64,000 nucleotides of DNA from an uncultured Ruminococcus sp. (GTDB lineage: Bacteria; Bacillota; Clostridia; Oscillospirales; Ruminococcaceae), in the NCBI GenBank assembly GCA_934435205.1, contig CAKSAK010000001.1, positions 1 through 64,000 on the forward strand. The letters run 5' to 3'. This document shows positions 8,396 to 17,051 of this stretch, in pieces (position 1 is the first letter of the stretch; each line of letters opens with the position of its first letter). The position numbers were made by a program, and so were the translations under genes. The notes beneath the pieces were generated by a model that was given only the letters and a program-made list of their open reading frames with translations, was not told the origin of the DNA and did no database searches.

Positions 8396-8429
8396 AGGCT
8401 TTTCAAAGCCTTTAAATAACATTATAGCA
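8396..8429 (-). promoter_or_regulatory. Extended -10 promoter and leader hairpin of the zinc-ribbon gene
   Basis: TGCTATAAT (8421-8429, minus strand) is an extended -10; no good -35 is seen. A 6-bp hairpin (8396-8401 with 8406-8411) follows in the leader. Confidence 0.6.
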
Positions 8430-8469
8430 CAACTTTCAGGAAAATGCTATAGTTTTTTTATATTTTTCC

Positions 8470-8505
8470 TTTACTTTTCACAAAAAAAGTTTTATAATAT
8501 ATAAT
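8470..8505 (+). promoter_or_regulatory. Promoter region of prfB
   Basis: Two overlapping 17-spaced options: TTTACT (8470-8475) with TATAAT (8493-8498), and TTCACA (8477-8482) with TATAAT (8500-8505). Confidence 0.65.
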
Positions 8506-8529
8506 GATATAAAATAAGGAGAAAAAGAT

Positions 8530-9648
8530 ATGGTATTTTTAGAAAACTTAAAGTCAGAGCTTGAAGCTCTTAGACCTATCATCAGCGAGCTGCATGACGT
8601 ATACGATATTGAGCGTTCTCAGGAAAGGATCGCAGAGCTTCATGAAAAGGCCGCAGAGCCTAATTTTTGGGACGATATGGAGAAATCGCAGAAAGTTTTG
8701 CAGGAAACAAGAAATCTTGAGGGCAAGCTGGAAAAATATAATAAATTCAAGTCGTCATTTGAGGATATCGAAGTGCTTATTGAAATGGCAGCCGACGAGG
8801 GCGACGAGGACATGATCGACGAGATACAGTCTGAGCTTAAAACTCTCAAAGAGGGTCTTGACGCCGCACAGCTTGACACTCTGCTCACAGGCGAGTATGA
8901 TCACAACAACGCTATCATCAACTTTCATGCAGGAGCAGGCGGAACTGAGGCGCAGGATTGGAGCGAAATGCTTTTCAGAATGTATCACAAATGGTGTGAA
9001 AGCCACGGCTTTAAGATGACTACTCTTGACTATCTTGAGGGTGCAGAGGCTGGCATGAAGAGTGCCTCTGTTATCGTGGAAGGAGAAAATGCTTATGGCT
9101 ATCTTAAAAGCGAAGCCGGAATACACAGACTTGTGCGTATCTCACCTTTTGACAGCTCAGGAAGCAGACACACCTCATTCTCAGCAGTTGACGTTATGCC
9201 TGAAATAGACGATACAATTGAAGTAGATATCCGCCCTGAGGACATTAAAATGGACGTTTATCGTGCAAGCGGTGCAGGCGGACAGCACATCAACAAGACA
9301 TCATCAGCCGTAAGACTTACACACATTCCAACAGGTATCGTTACATCATGCCAGACACAGCGTTCACAGTTCCAGAACAGGGATTATGCAATGAAAATGC
9401 TCAAAGCAGAGCTTATCAAAATAAAAGAGCGTGAACATTTGGAGAAGATAGAGGATATCAAGGGCGTTCAGAAAGAGATAGCATGGGGCGCACAGATACG
9501 TTCTTATGTTTTCATGCCATACACTCTTGTAAAAGACCACAGAACGGGTTTTGAAAACAGCAATGTAAACGCTGTTATGGACGGCGACCTTGACGGTTTC
9601 ATAAACGCTTATCTCAAAGCGCTTTCACTTGGCGAGATCGAAAAATAA
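8530..9648 (+). CDS. prfB: Peptide chain release factor 2
   Basis: RF2 releases finished polypeptides at UGA and UAA. The 372-residue protein has the GGQ peptidyl-hydrolysis motif at 250-252 (GAGGQHIN) and the RF2-type SPF tripeptide near 205 (ISPFDSS) that reads the stop codon. The frame is open throughout, so the programmed +1 frameshift at an in-frame UGA near codon 25, found in E. coli and B. subtilis prfB, is absent. The start follows AAGGAG. It stands alone on the plus strand between divergent and convergent neighbours. Confidence 0.97.
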   Translation: MVFLENLKSELEALRPIISELHDVYDIERSQERIAELHEKAAEPNFWDDMEKSQKVLQETRNLEGKLEKYNKFKSSFEDIEVLIEMAADEGDEDMIDEIQSELKTLKEGLDAAQLDTLLTGEYDHNNAIINFHAGAGGTEAQDWSEMLFRMYHKWCESHGFKMTTLDYLEGAEAGMKSASVIVEGENAYGYLKSEAGIHRLVRISPFDSSGSRHTSFSAVDVMPEIDDTIEVDIRPEDIKMDVYRASGAGGQHINKTSSAVRLTHIPTGIVTSCQTQRSQFQNRDYAMKMLKAELIKIKEREHLEKIEDIKGVQKEIAWGAQIRSYVFMPYTLVKDHRTGFENSNVNAVMDGDLDGFINAYLKALSLGEIEK

Positions 9649-9660
9649 TTAGCATAAACA

Positions 9661-9695
9661 AAGGACAGTTCAAACGAGCTGTCCTTATGTTTTTT
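9661..9695 (+). terminator. prfB terminator
   Basis: An 8-bp stem AAGGACAG/CTGTCCTT (9661-9668 with 9679-9686), then a T-rich stretch with a T6 run (9690-9695). It ends at the stop codon of the convergent gene. Confidence 0.85.
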
Positions 9696-10578
9696 ATGAG
9701 ATTGTTTTTCCTTTTTTTCTGCTTTCTTTGGTCTTGACAGGAGTTTCTTCCGCCGCTCTATCCTCAAAGAGCTGTTCGTCAGGGTCTGCATCCTTATATG
9801 CAAACTCAGGATTGCTTTCACCACGCTGATCGTAGTAAGGCTGGATAACGTGTTTTCTGATAACAGGATAACAATTGAAGCAAGTTACGAAGCATATGAA
9901 CGAAAGAGGCCAAAATGGCAATATGAACAGAGAATACGGCAGGAAAAGATACATCATAACAATAACGATAAGTGATACCAACAAAGTCCACAAAGATTGC
10001 TTTATGCCAAGACTCACAAGATAAAACGAGTTCTTTATTATCTGTTTCATGTTAAGGTTAGTGGAGCTTATCATAAGATAGATGTAAAAGTGCATCATGA
10101 AGAATACGATAAGACAGCTTATGCAGATAACAAATGGAATGTAAATCATGGAGTTCTGCTCTGCCCAATATTTATACATTGGAATCCCGACCATAAATCC
10201 TATAGCGAAGATGATATCTATAGCACCCATGATAGCGCCCTGCTTGAAATTCTTCTTGAAAGAATCCCAGAAATCATGTAGCAGGAACGCATTTCTTTCC
10301 TGAGAATAATTTCGGCAAACCTTTGTCATTGCAGCCGTTGCAGGTCCTACCAATACTGACGGTATCGCCAGTAAGAGCCATATTGGATTTGATGTCATTA
10401 GCATAAGTATCGCCATAAGCGTCAGCGGTATGCAGAAAATAAAATACAGCAGATTAAGCTCCATAAGCTTCCACATATGCCTGCCATAGACTTCAAAAAA
10501 CTTGAAAATACCCTTTTTCTCCTGAGGCGCTTTAAGCACGCCCCTGCCAGGGGTATTGTAATTACCGAATAAAGACAT
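9694..10578 (-). CDS. DUF624 (YesL-like) membrane protein
   Basis: A 294-residue integral membrane protein with about six hydrophobic segments between residues 40 and 240. The order (MELNLLYFIFCIPL, then GPATAAMTKVCRN, then a second half with ISSTNLNMKQIIKNSF) matches the DUF624/YesL family, often found near sugar uptake genes but without a defined role. The N- and C-termini are hydrophilic and likely cytoplasmic, the C-terminus being lysine-rich (SRKKGKTIS). The start has AAGGAG upstream. Its leader contains a short tandem repeat, AATTTCGGGG twice (10604-10625). Confidence 0.75.
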   Translation of the reverse strand: MSLFGNYNTPGRGVLKAPQEKKGIFKFFEVYGRHMWKLMELNLLYFIFCIPLTLMAILMLMTSNPIWLLLAIPSVLVGPATAAMTKVCRNYSQERNAFLLHDFWDSFKKNFKQGAIMGAIDIIFAIGFMVGIPMYKYWAEQNSMIYIPFVICISCLIVFFMMHFYIYLMISSTNLNMKQIIKNSFYLVSLGIKQSLWTLLVSLIVIVMMYLFLPYSLFILPFWPLSFICFVTCFNCYPVIRKHVIQPYYDQRGESNPEFAYKDADPDEQLFEDRAAEETPVKTKESRKKGKTIS

Positions 10579-10649
10579 TACACCGCTCCTTAAAATTAAT
10601 AGTCCCCGAAATTGCCCCGAAATTTATTTCATTCTTTGTATACTGTATA

Positions 10650-11243
10650 CTAAATTCGTCCTGCAAAAATAATTGTCAGCAGACATTCAAGTGCAGCTGC
10701 AACAGCCGCCGCCGCTTCAAGCACAAGAAACTTAACAGCATAAAGCCGCACCGTCTGTCGCAGACCGCTATGCTGTCTTTCAGAAAAAACAATGCACAGC
10801 AGGATATTTGACATAGCGACAGCTTCCCTTGCGGCTATCATAAGTGTCGCTGCTGTTATGACCGCAGGAAGAAGCACAAACACCGCTGAAAGTAATGCAC
10901 CATGTCCACCGTAAATGCTGTATAGCTGAGACATTGCAACACCCCAGCCCATGCCACGCAACACCAATACTGCAACAGCTAAAGGCTGTCCCAGTGAAGA
11001 AAAACCTGACAAAAACACAACTGCTAAAAAAACAGTCGAACTAAAAAAAGACCTCACAAGAATTTCTTCAAGATCACCTGACGACCTCACGTCAACAAAG
11101 CTGTTTGAAAACACCGACAGCCTTGAAAGCTCGTCGCTGCCCATAAAGCAAAAAGTAACAGCACCCAAAAGCGCACCAATCAGGATAGCTCCTGCAAAAA
11201 ATGCAAGAACTCCGCTTTTGTATATGCCCGTCCCACTGTTCAT
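10650..11243 (-). CDS. Stage II sporulation protein M-like membrane protein
   Basis: A 197-residue protein with about five transmembrane segments. FLSGFSSLGQPLAVAVLVLRGMGWG resembles the SpoIIM motif (GFSALG...G.G). In B. subtilis SpoIIM is part of the DMP peptidoglycan machinery needed for engulfment. The family assignment rests on hydrophobicity and this motif only. It follows proC by 50 bases and may be cotranscribed with it; it ends 71 bases before the DUF624 gene. Confidence 0.6.
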   Translation of the reverse strand: MNSGTGIYKSGVLAFFAGAILIGALLGAVTFCFMGSDELSRLSVFSNSFVDVRSSGDLEEILVRSFFSSTVFLAVVFLSGFSSLGQPLAVAVLVLRGMGWGVAMSQLYSIYGGHGALLSAVFVLLPAVITAATLMIAAREAVAMSNILLCIVFSERQHSGLRQTVRLYAVKFLVLEAAAAVAAALECLLTIIFAGRI

Positions 11244-11293
11244 TATACATCACTCCTTTGAGTAATGTATATGCCACGGTGCAGAAAAAATAA

Positions 11294-12094
11294 CTATTTT
11301 GAAAGCTCGTAAGCTCTCTTTGTGCAAGCCTTGCAGCACTCCTCAACAGCCTTTGGCAGACCGCCCTCACGGAGCTTTTCAAGACCAGCGATAGTTGTGC
11401 CGCCCTTTGATGATACCATTTCAATAAGCTCGTCAAGTGACTTGCCACTGTCAGTTATCATTTTGGCAGAGCCGATAAGCGACTTTGCAAAAAGATCTCT
11501 TGCAACTGTTTCATCAATATCAACGCTCTTTGCATACTCTACGAATGCCTGAGCATACAGATAGATAAAAGCAGGAGATGAGCCGTTTATTGCTATTATC
11601 TCTTTCATTTTATCCTTTGATATGACGGCATACATACCGCATGAACCAAAGATATTGCAAACAAGGTCAAACTCCTCATCTGTTACGCTGTCAGAACGTG
11701 AAAGAGCAGTTGCGCCCTCCCCAAGAAGAAGAGGAGTGTTTGGCATAACAAGAACAACCTTTGCGCCAGCCACAGTTTTTGAAGCGATATAATCATCTGT
11801 GATTCCTGCACAGATAGAAACTATGACCGTATCTTTCGTTACCGCAGGAGCTATCTCATCAAGCACCTCGTCAAGCTGCTGAGGCTTTATTGCAAGAAAA
11901 ACATATTCTGACTTTTCAACTACCTCTGCACAGCCTGAGCATTTTACTGTTCCAAGCTCGTCAAGTCTATCAAGTATCGGAGCATATTTATCAAAAGCGT
12001 AAAGCTGGATATCCTTACCCATCTTACTGCCTGCAATGCCTTTCATGATAGCATAGCCCATATTTCCTGCACCGATAAAACCAACATTTATCAT
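11294..12094 (-). CDS. proC: Pyrroline-5-carboxylate reductase
   Basis: Catalyses the last step of proline synthesis, NAD(P)H-dependent reduction of pyrroline-5-carboxylate. At 266 residues the length is normal. The N-terminal Rossmann motif GFIGAGNMGYAI starts at residue 5, and the C-terminal domain has the conserved GSSPAFIYLY and SKGGTTIAGLEKL segments. The leader carries a hairpin (12118-12135). Confidence 0.97.
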   Translation of the reverse strand: MINVGFIGAGNMGYAIMKGIAGSKMGKDIQLYAFDKYAPILDRLDELGTVKCSGCAEVVEKSEYVFLAIKPQQLDEVLDEIAPAVTKDTVIVSICAGITDDYIASKTVAGAKVVLVMPNTPLLLGEGATALSRSDSVTDEEFDLVCNIFGSCGMYAVISKDKMKEIIAINGSSPAFIYLYAQAFVEYAKSVDIDETVARDLFAKSLIGSAKMITDSGKSLDELIEMVSSKGGTTIAGLEKLREGGLPKAVEECCKACTKRAYELSK

Positions 12095-12117
12095 ACACTC
12101 AAGACCTTTCTGAATAA

Positions 12118-12135
12118 AAGGCAGAAGCCTGCCTT
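12118..12135 (-). promoter_or_regulatory. Leader hairpin of proC
   Basis: A 7-bp stem AAGGCAG/CTGCCTT with loop GCTT, followed by TTATT, 24 bases upstream of the start codon. It may be a weak attenuator or a stabilising hairpin. Confidence 0.45.
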
Positions 12136-12153
12136 AAAAATAACTTAATTTTA

Positions 12154-12182
12154 ATTATACACTAATTCTAAACGAATTTCAA
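12154..12182 (-). promoter_or_regulatory. Promoter of proC
   Basis: TTGAAA (12177-12182), 17-base spacer, TATAAT (12154-12159). Confidence 0.85.
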
Positions 12183-12235
12183 GTGTTTCACCTAAATTTC
12201 ACATTAGCACCCCATTTTTCTTGTATATTTTCACG

Positions 12236-12267
12236 CAAAAAAGCAGCGACATTTCTGCCGCTGCTTT
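12236..12267 (-). terminator. Terminator of the folate transporter gene
   Basis: On the minus strand a 9-bp stem AAAGCAGCG/CGCTGCTTT (12259-12267 with 12240-12248), followed by TTTT. Confidence 0.85.
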
Positions 12268-12270
12268 AAA

Positions 12271-12909
12271 TCATGTATTTGTCGCTTTATGTCCAAACTG
12301 TGTTCTTACTTTTTCATAAGCAAACTTCACAGCAGGCAGGAATATCATGAGCAAGATCAGATCCACAGGGAGCTGGATAAGATTTTTCGCTATTCTGGGC
12401 GTGCAGTATGTAAGAAAACCGCTCATTCCTTCTTTGGTGAGGTTTGTGATGCCAAAAGTCTTGTTTACATAAAGTGTATACAGAAAATAAGAATTAAGTC
12501 CTATATTGCAGAAAAGTATAACACTTCCTCTTGCAATTGCGATCCTTATGTAGCTTTGAAGCTTTTTGTTGTTGAAATCGCACTTATACAACAGACAACC
12601 GTAGATGATACCTGAAATAATAACTACCATTGCAAGCTGTGGGCTGTAGGCTCTCGGAGATTTGTTCTGCACTATATATCCCAGAAAGTCCAGCACAAAT
12701 GTTGACATTCCGCATACCACAGGTCCATAAAGCATACCTATAGTACAGGTCGCAAGAAATGTGAAACCGATCCTCAAGTCAGGCGTTACCTCAATGGAAA
12801 ATGATCTGATAGCAAACGCCAGCGCTATCAGTATTCCTGTTGTTGTCAATGTTCTAAGATCTTTCAGTGACTTGAAAGAGTCATAGAACATTCTTCCGAA
12901 GCTCTTCAT
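12271..12909 (-). CDS. folT: Folate-type ECF transporter S component
   Basis: A 212-residue membrane protein with about six hydrophobic segments, the architecture of ECF transporter substrate-binding (S) components; these work with a shared EcfT and two ATPases, not encoded here. LRTLTTTGILIALAFAIR near the N-terminus and the arginine-rich PRIAKNLIQLPVDL near the C-terminus are typical of the folate group. The tetrahydrofolate riboswitch immediately upstream supports folate as substrate. AAGGAGG precedes the start. Confidence 0.9.
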   Translation of the reverse strand: MKSFGRMFYDSFKSLKDLRTLTTTGILIALAFAIRSFSIEVTPDLRIGFTFLATCTIGMLYGPVVCGMSTFVLDFLGYIVQNKSPRAYSPQLAMVVIISGIIYGCLLYKCDFNNKKLQSYIRIAIARGSVILFCNIGLNSYFLYTLYVNKTFGITNLTKEGMSGFLTYCTPRIAKNLIQLPVDLILLMIFLPAVKFAYEKVRTQFGHKATNT

Positions 12910-12960
12910 AAATTTACCTCCTTATTCTGCGAGCTTGTCGCTTTGTGCATAACGGAGCAT

Positions 12961-13006
12961 AAAAAACAGCTCTGCACACTACCCATGCGGGATGTGCAGA
13001 GCCGCT
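12961..13006 (-). terminator. Riboswitch expression-platform terminator
   Basis: A long stem GCTCTGCAC/GTGCAGAGC closes a 16-base loop, followed on the minus strand by six T (12961-12966). It lies between the riboswitch aptamer and folT, so folT expression is probably controlled by attenuation. Its loop side repeats eight bases of the aptamer (see findings). Confidence 0.85.
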
Positions 13007-13029
13007 ATAAAAAAGCTTCAATTACACAT

Positions 13030-13130
13030 TCAGCGGGATGCGAAAACCGAACCGCAAAGATTCTGCCTTTTTCGTTCCGACGGCAACTCCCCGTCCGACG
13101 GACACTTAACGCTCAGTTTTCTACTCTGTA
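13030..13130 (-). ncRNA. Tetrahydrofolate (THF) riboswitch
   Basis: Read on the minus strand, the leader has the conserved blocks of the class I THF aptamer in order: AGAGTAGA, GCGTTAAGTGT, a P3 hairpin (CCGTCGG on both arms with one T-T mismatch) whose loop has CGGGG, then GAACGAA, GCGGTT and GCATCCCGC. The loop CGGGG can pair with TCCCG near the 3' end, the expected pseudoknot. It lies before a folate transporter gene, the usual target. No clear separate promoter was found, so transcription could also come through from pfkA. Confidence 0.9.
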
Positions 13131-13167
13131 ATATGTCAAAGTCCTAAAGACTCAGACTTCGCTAAAA

Positions 13168-14130
13168 TTAGAATGCAGTTTCATTGAGGATCTTGTAAAG
13201 CTCGTCCTCGAAAGGCTTCTTCATTGAAAGAGCCTCCTGAATATCTACATCATATATCTTGTTGTCCTTCATACCAACAACTCTGTTGCCAATGCCCTGC
13301 TCGAGCAGTTCAACAGCATGGTAACCCATTTCAGTTGCAACAACTCTGTCTCTTACTGTAGGAGAGCCGCCTCTCTGAACGTGACCGAGAATCGTAGCTC
13401 TTGACTCGATACCAGTAAGATCCTGAAGAGTTCTTGTGATATACTCTGTCTTGCCAACACCCTCAGCAACCACAATGATAAAGTGTGTCTTGCCTGACTT
13501 CTTTGTCTGCTCCATCTTCTGAGCGATAGCATTGAGGTCATAAGGCTTCTCTGGTGTGATAACAGCCTCAGCGCCTACGGCAGCACCAACGTTGATAGCG
13601 ATGTAACCAGCGTTTCTGCCCATTACCTCAACTACTGAACATCTGTCATGTGACTGTGCTGTATCTCTGATCTTATCGATCATTTCCATAGCCGTGTTCA
13701 TAGCTGTGTCATAACCGATAGTATATTCTGTACATGAAATATCGTTGTCTATAGTTCCAGGCAGACCGATACATGGGATACCCTGCGCTGAAAGGTCAGC
13801 CGCGCCTCTGAATGAACCGTCACCACCGATAACTACGATACCGTCAAGACCCAATTCAAGACACTTATCTCTGCCCTTCTTTACGCCCTCGATATCTCTG
13901 AATTCAGGACATCTTGCAGTGTAAAGACAGGTACCGCCTCTCTGGATTATGCCTGAAACAGTTCTTGCATTCATCTCAATAACTTCACCGTTAAGAAGAC
14001 CGTTATATCCTCTGAGGATACCTACGACTTCCATACCCTTTGCAAGTCCAGCTCTGCATACTGCTCTTACAGCAGCGTTCATTCCCGGAGCATCTCCTCC
14101 GCTGGTAAGTACACCAATTTTCTTAGCCAT
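13168..14130 (-). CDS. pfkA: ATP-dependent 6-phosphofructokinase
   Basis: Commits fructose-6-phosphate to glycolysis. A 320-residue bacterial PfkA with ATP loop GVLTSGGDAPGMNA, GGDGSFRGA, the catalytic GTIDNDI motif and VEVMGR in the substrate site. The ATG at 14130 is chosen because GGAGGT precedes it by seven bases. folT with its riboswitch lies downstream. Confidence 0.98.
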   Translation of the reverse strand: MAKKIGVLTSGGDAPGMNAAVRAVCRAGLAKGMEVVGILRGYNGLLNGEVIEMNARTVSGIIQRGGTCLYTARCPEFRDIEGVKKGRDKCLELGLDGIVVIGGDGSFRGAADLSAQGIPCIGLPGTIDNDISCTEYTIGYDTAMNTAMEMIDKIRDTAQSHDRCSVVEVMGRNAGYIAINVGAAVGAEAVITPEKPYDLNAIAQKMEQTKKSGKTHFIIVVAEGVGKTEYITRTLQDLTGIESRATILGHVQRGGSPTVRDRVVATEMGYHAVELLEQGIGNRVVGMKDNKIYDVDIQEALSMKKPFEDELYKILNETAF

Positions 14131-14190
14131 GTAAAATACCTCCAAATCAGGAAACAATTTATCCTGTTACTTTCCTAATAATCTATAATG

Positions 14191-14219
14191 AGCATAGCAC
14201 AAAGCCCCTGAATTGTCAA
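14191..14219 (-). promoter_or_regulatory. Promoter of pfkA inside a dyad
   Basis: TTGACA (14214-14219), 17-base spacer, TATGCT (14191-14196) with an upstream TG (extended -10). The -35 lies in a hairpin-forming dyad AAAGCCC/GGGCTTT (14201-14207 and 14220-14226), possibly an operator or a structure ending the upstream transcript. Confidence 0.7.
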
Positions 14220-14259
14220 GGGCTTTGTTTGTTTTTTAACATTTTATTAAACGTTTTCG

Positions 14260-16089
14260 TTATTCAGCAGGCACAACAGCCGGAGCTGCCGTTGTTGTTT
14301 CAGAAGAGCTACCTGTGTTCGTATCAGGCTTAGGCTCTGTAGCCTTTGTTGTGGTGGTCGTAGTAGTCACAAGACCTGCGGAAACTGTAACTGTAAGCAC
14401 ATCACCATTTTTGACATTCACGGTGTTTCCAACATTAACGCTCGTCGCCATAACATATCCTGCAGAAACTGAGCTTGAGAAATCGGTAACGACCTTATAC
14501 TTGATATTGTAAGAATCAAGCAGCTCAAGATAAGCCTTCTTTGACAGACCTGAGAAATCAGGAACAGGAACATTTTCAGGACCTGCACATACTTTAAGAA
14601 CAAGCTCATTTTTCAAAGACGGATCAAAATCAGTACCCTCTGGTATGCTCTGCTCTTTAACAACATCCTTATCGTCAACATCAGAATAATAATATTCAGC
14701 CTTGATAGTAAAATCCTCGCCAAGCTGTTTTACAACAGTATTGTATTCCAGACCCACAACGTTAGGCATTATAGCACCATAGCCATATTCTGACTGACTT
14801 TCAGCATCAGTCACCTTAGGCGTAGCAATTGTGGTACTGTAAACGAATACCTCGCTGTCAACTGCATCTGCATCATCAGAAGAAATTACCTTATCTGCAG
14901 ACGAATCATTATCGCTGTCCGACGGACCTGAAAACAGCTCATACAACAGAAAAACTGACAGCAAAAGCACTATCACAAGCACCGTCCAACCTATTATCGT
15001 AGCGGTTTTATTCTTAGGCTTTTCTTCCTCACGAGTCTGCTGTGGCATTTGCCTTGACTGCGTTCTCTGTCTTGGAACGTGCTGTATAGGAATAGTCTGA
15101 GTTGAACCCTTAGGGTGTTCCATATGCGTTGTATGCTGCTCAAAAAGTGCAGTAACAAGCTCTGAAACTGTCTGTATTCTTTCTTCGCCACGAACTCTCA
15201 TAGCTCTTGAAAGAACTCGTGAGATATGCTGTGGTATTCTCGGATTGACTCTGCAAGCTTCGACCATCGTATCATTCTTTGTACGGGTATAAGCGTCAAG
15301 GGGCATACAACCTGTTAGTATTCTGTAAAGAACTGCTGCAAGTGCATAAACGTCAGTCCATGTGCCCTGCCATTCTAACGAAGAATATTGCTCAGGAGCA
15401 GTATATCCTGAATAGAACTCAGGAGAAAGCCCTGTATTAGATGTTCTTATAGAACTTATGCAAAAGCCTGTAAGTTTAAGCTCACAATCAGTTGTAACAA
15501 TAATATTTTCAGGAGATATCCCCCTGTGTATGATACCTGCATTATGTATAATGCTCAACGTTGTAAACAATGGCACAAAAAGCTTTTTGACCTGTTCCCA
15601 TGTGAGAAAGCCTGTATTTGACTGTAAAAATTTCTTTAGCGTCACGCCCTCCACATATTCGAGTATGACATAGGTAGTATTATTCTCGCAAAACATATCC
15701 TTTGCTGTGGCGATATGCTGAAGATTTCTCATGCGTGAAAGAACCTTGTTCACGTCTGCAAACTCAGACATGAATGTCTTATACTTAGCCAGACAATCTG
15801 GATTCACCACAAGTCGCTGACTTTCACTATCTCTTTCGCAAAGAGTGTCAGGCATATACTCTCTTGCCACACACTTGCATTTGCCAACCATATCGTAGCA
15901 AATGTAAGACGCACCCTCACCATTATATGAAAGCATTTTTCCGACTATATATCTGTTGTCAAGCACTGTTCTCGGTGCAAGATAAGCCTGTAAATGCGGG
16001 ATATCGTCGGTATAGCTACAATAATGACAGCGACCGTCAGAACCAAGTTCGTTCATACAGCCCATACATAATTTAGTACTAGGATCCAT
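14260..16089 (-). CDS. Zinc-ribbon PASTA-domain Ser/Thr kinase homologue, probable pseudokinase
   Basis: A 609-residue membrane protein resembling PrkC/Stk1 sensors of cell-wall fragments. In order: a CxxC zinc ribbon (about 8-25), a kinase-like domain (about 45-300), a low-complexity linker, one membrane segment (about 365-390), two extracellular PASTA domains (about 440-575) and a Thr/Ser-rich tail. The key catalytic positions are changed: the ATP lysine is Arg76 (VAREY), HRD is HRG (188-190), and DFG is GFC (208-210). The glycine loop, the catalytic-loop asparagine and APE remain. It is therefore probably inactive as a kinase and may sense and scaffold. The ATG at 16089 follows AAAGGAGG. 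Confidence 0.9.
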   Translation of the reverse strand: MDPSTKLCMGCMNELGSDGRCHYCSYTDDIPHLQAYLAPRTVLDNRYIVGKMLSYNGEGASYICYDMVGKCKCVAREYMPDTLCERDSESQRLVVNPDCLAKYKTFMSEFADVNKVLSRMRNLQHIATAKDMFCENNTTYVILEYVEGVTLKKFLQSNTGFLTWEQVKKLFVPLFTTLSIIHNAGIIHRGISPENIIVTTDCELKLTGFCISSIRTSNTGLSPEFYSGYTAPEQYSSLEWQGTWTDVYALAAVLYRILTGCMPLDAYTRTKNDTMVEACRVNPRIPQHISRVLSRAMRVRGEERIQTVSELVTALFEQHTTHMEHPKGSTQTIPIQHVPRQRTQSRQMPQQTREEEKPKNKTATIIGWTVLVIVLLLSVFLLYELFSGPSDSDNDSSADKVISSDDADAVDSEVFVYSTTIATPKVTDAESQSEYGYGAIMPNVVGLEYNTVVKQLGEDFTIKAEYYYSDVDDKDVVKEQSIPEGTDFDPSLKNELVLKVCAGPENVPVPDFSGLSKKAYLELLDSYNIKYKVVTDFSSSVSAGYVMATSVNVGNTVNVKNGDVLTVTVSAGLVTTTTTTTKATEPKPDTNTGSSSETTTAAPAVVPAE

Positions 16090-16122
16090 ACCGAACCTCC
16101 TTTTTACGTTATTCATCATTTT

Positions 16123-16151
16123 ATATTAGCAACAAACGGAGCATAAGTCAA
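16123..16151 (-). promoter_or_regulatory. Promoter of the PASTA gene
   Basis: TTGACT (16146-16151), 17-base spacer, TAATAT (16123-16128). Confidence 0.75.
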
Positions 16152-16216
16152 GTTTTTTTGTGCAATTGTAGAATTTACGCAACAATTTGTATTTCTTTTG
16201 TAACAATATGACCCTT

Positions 16217-16999
16217 TTACAGATACTCAGGATAAATAAGCGTAGATGAATAATACAGATACTTATTATCCGTATCGAACGTTACATTAAGCACCACAGG
16301 CTGATCATCACCTGCGTCATTCTCATACCAATAGCGGTATATATAATTTTTAGTGTCTTTTGACCATACGATGCCGTAATATTCAAGGTCTATGGCATCT
16401 GACAAGCCACTCCACTTTGCTCCTTGTTCAAACTTATCAAGGTTGATAGCTTTACTCTTTTTTTCACCGTTTGCATTGTTTTTAAGCACCTTGAAATTTG
16501 AATATTTTACAGTTTGTATACGTTCTTCATCATCAACGGTAACAAGCGCCGCCCATTCAGGATAATTTATGCCATCAACATTAACACTGTCATCAGACTC
16601 CATGATATAATCAAAATTCAGTGCATTGTTCACTCCCTGAAAAGCCGATTCGTCCTTAAAGTGCATATCAAGCTTTTTCTGAGCCTTTGCAACATCAACG
16701 CCGATATATTCAGAAATGCTCTCAGCGGTGTTTTCTCCCTTTCCGCTTATAATATTCACAACGATAAGGACGACAAGTACCACAAGAAGCACTACCGCCA
16801 CTGTTATAAGAATAAGCTTGAGCTTGCTTTCAGACAATTTATGTTTTTTCTCACCCACTATTTCTACGTTTAGCGGTTTATCCTGCTTTTTGAAACGCTT
16901 CATGATAGACGTATTTTTGTCTGGTCTTAATCTCGTGTCACAGTTAGGACAGAAAATGTCATCATCGTCAACTGACTTGTGGCATTTAGGACACTCCAT
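16217..16999 (-). CDS. Zinc-ribbon single-pass membrane protein
   Basis: A 260-residue protein of unknown function. A zinc ribbon at the very N-terminus (CPKCHKS, CPNCD), a basic linker, one strongly hydrophobic segment rich in V and L (about residues 60-85), then an extracellular domain of about 170 residues with many Asp, Tyr and Trp and no recognised motif. The ATG at 16999 begins at the zinc ribbon; the frame is open further upstream but carries no ribbon or ribosome site. It shares the zinc-ribbon-plus-one-membrane-segment plan with the PASTA protein downstream and may belong to the same envelope-sensing set. Confidence 0.75.
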   Translation of the reverse strand: MECPKCHKSVDDDDIFCPNCDTRLRPDKNTSIMKRFKKQDKPLNVEIVGEKKHKLSESKLKLILITVAVVLLVVLVVLIVVNIISGKGENTAESISEYIGVDVAKAQKKLDMHFKDESAFQGVNNALNFDYIMESDDSVNVDGINYPEWAALVTVDDEERIQTVKYSNFKVLKNNANGEKKSKAINLDKFEQGAKWSGLSDAIDLEYYGIVWSKDTKNYIYRYWYENDAGDDQPVVLNVTFDTDNKYLYYSSTLIYPEYL

Positions 17000-17051
17000 A
17001 AAAACAACTCCCTTTTGCAACATTCGTGCATTTGCACACTTTTTCAAAACA

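Noticed and set aside
8530..8620. Programmed frameshift in prfB
   Set aside because: The frame is open from the start codon with normal RF2 sequence; no in-frame UGA is present.
14200..14236. Plus-strand terminator-like hairpin AAAGCCC/GGGCTTT with T-run
   Set aside because: No plus-strand gene ends there; the same bases form the pfkA promoter on the minus strand.
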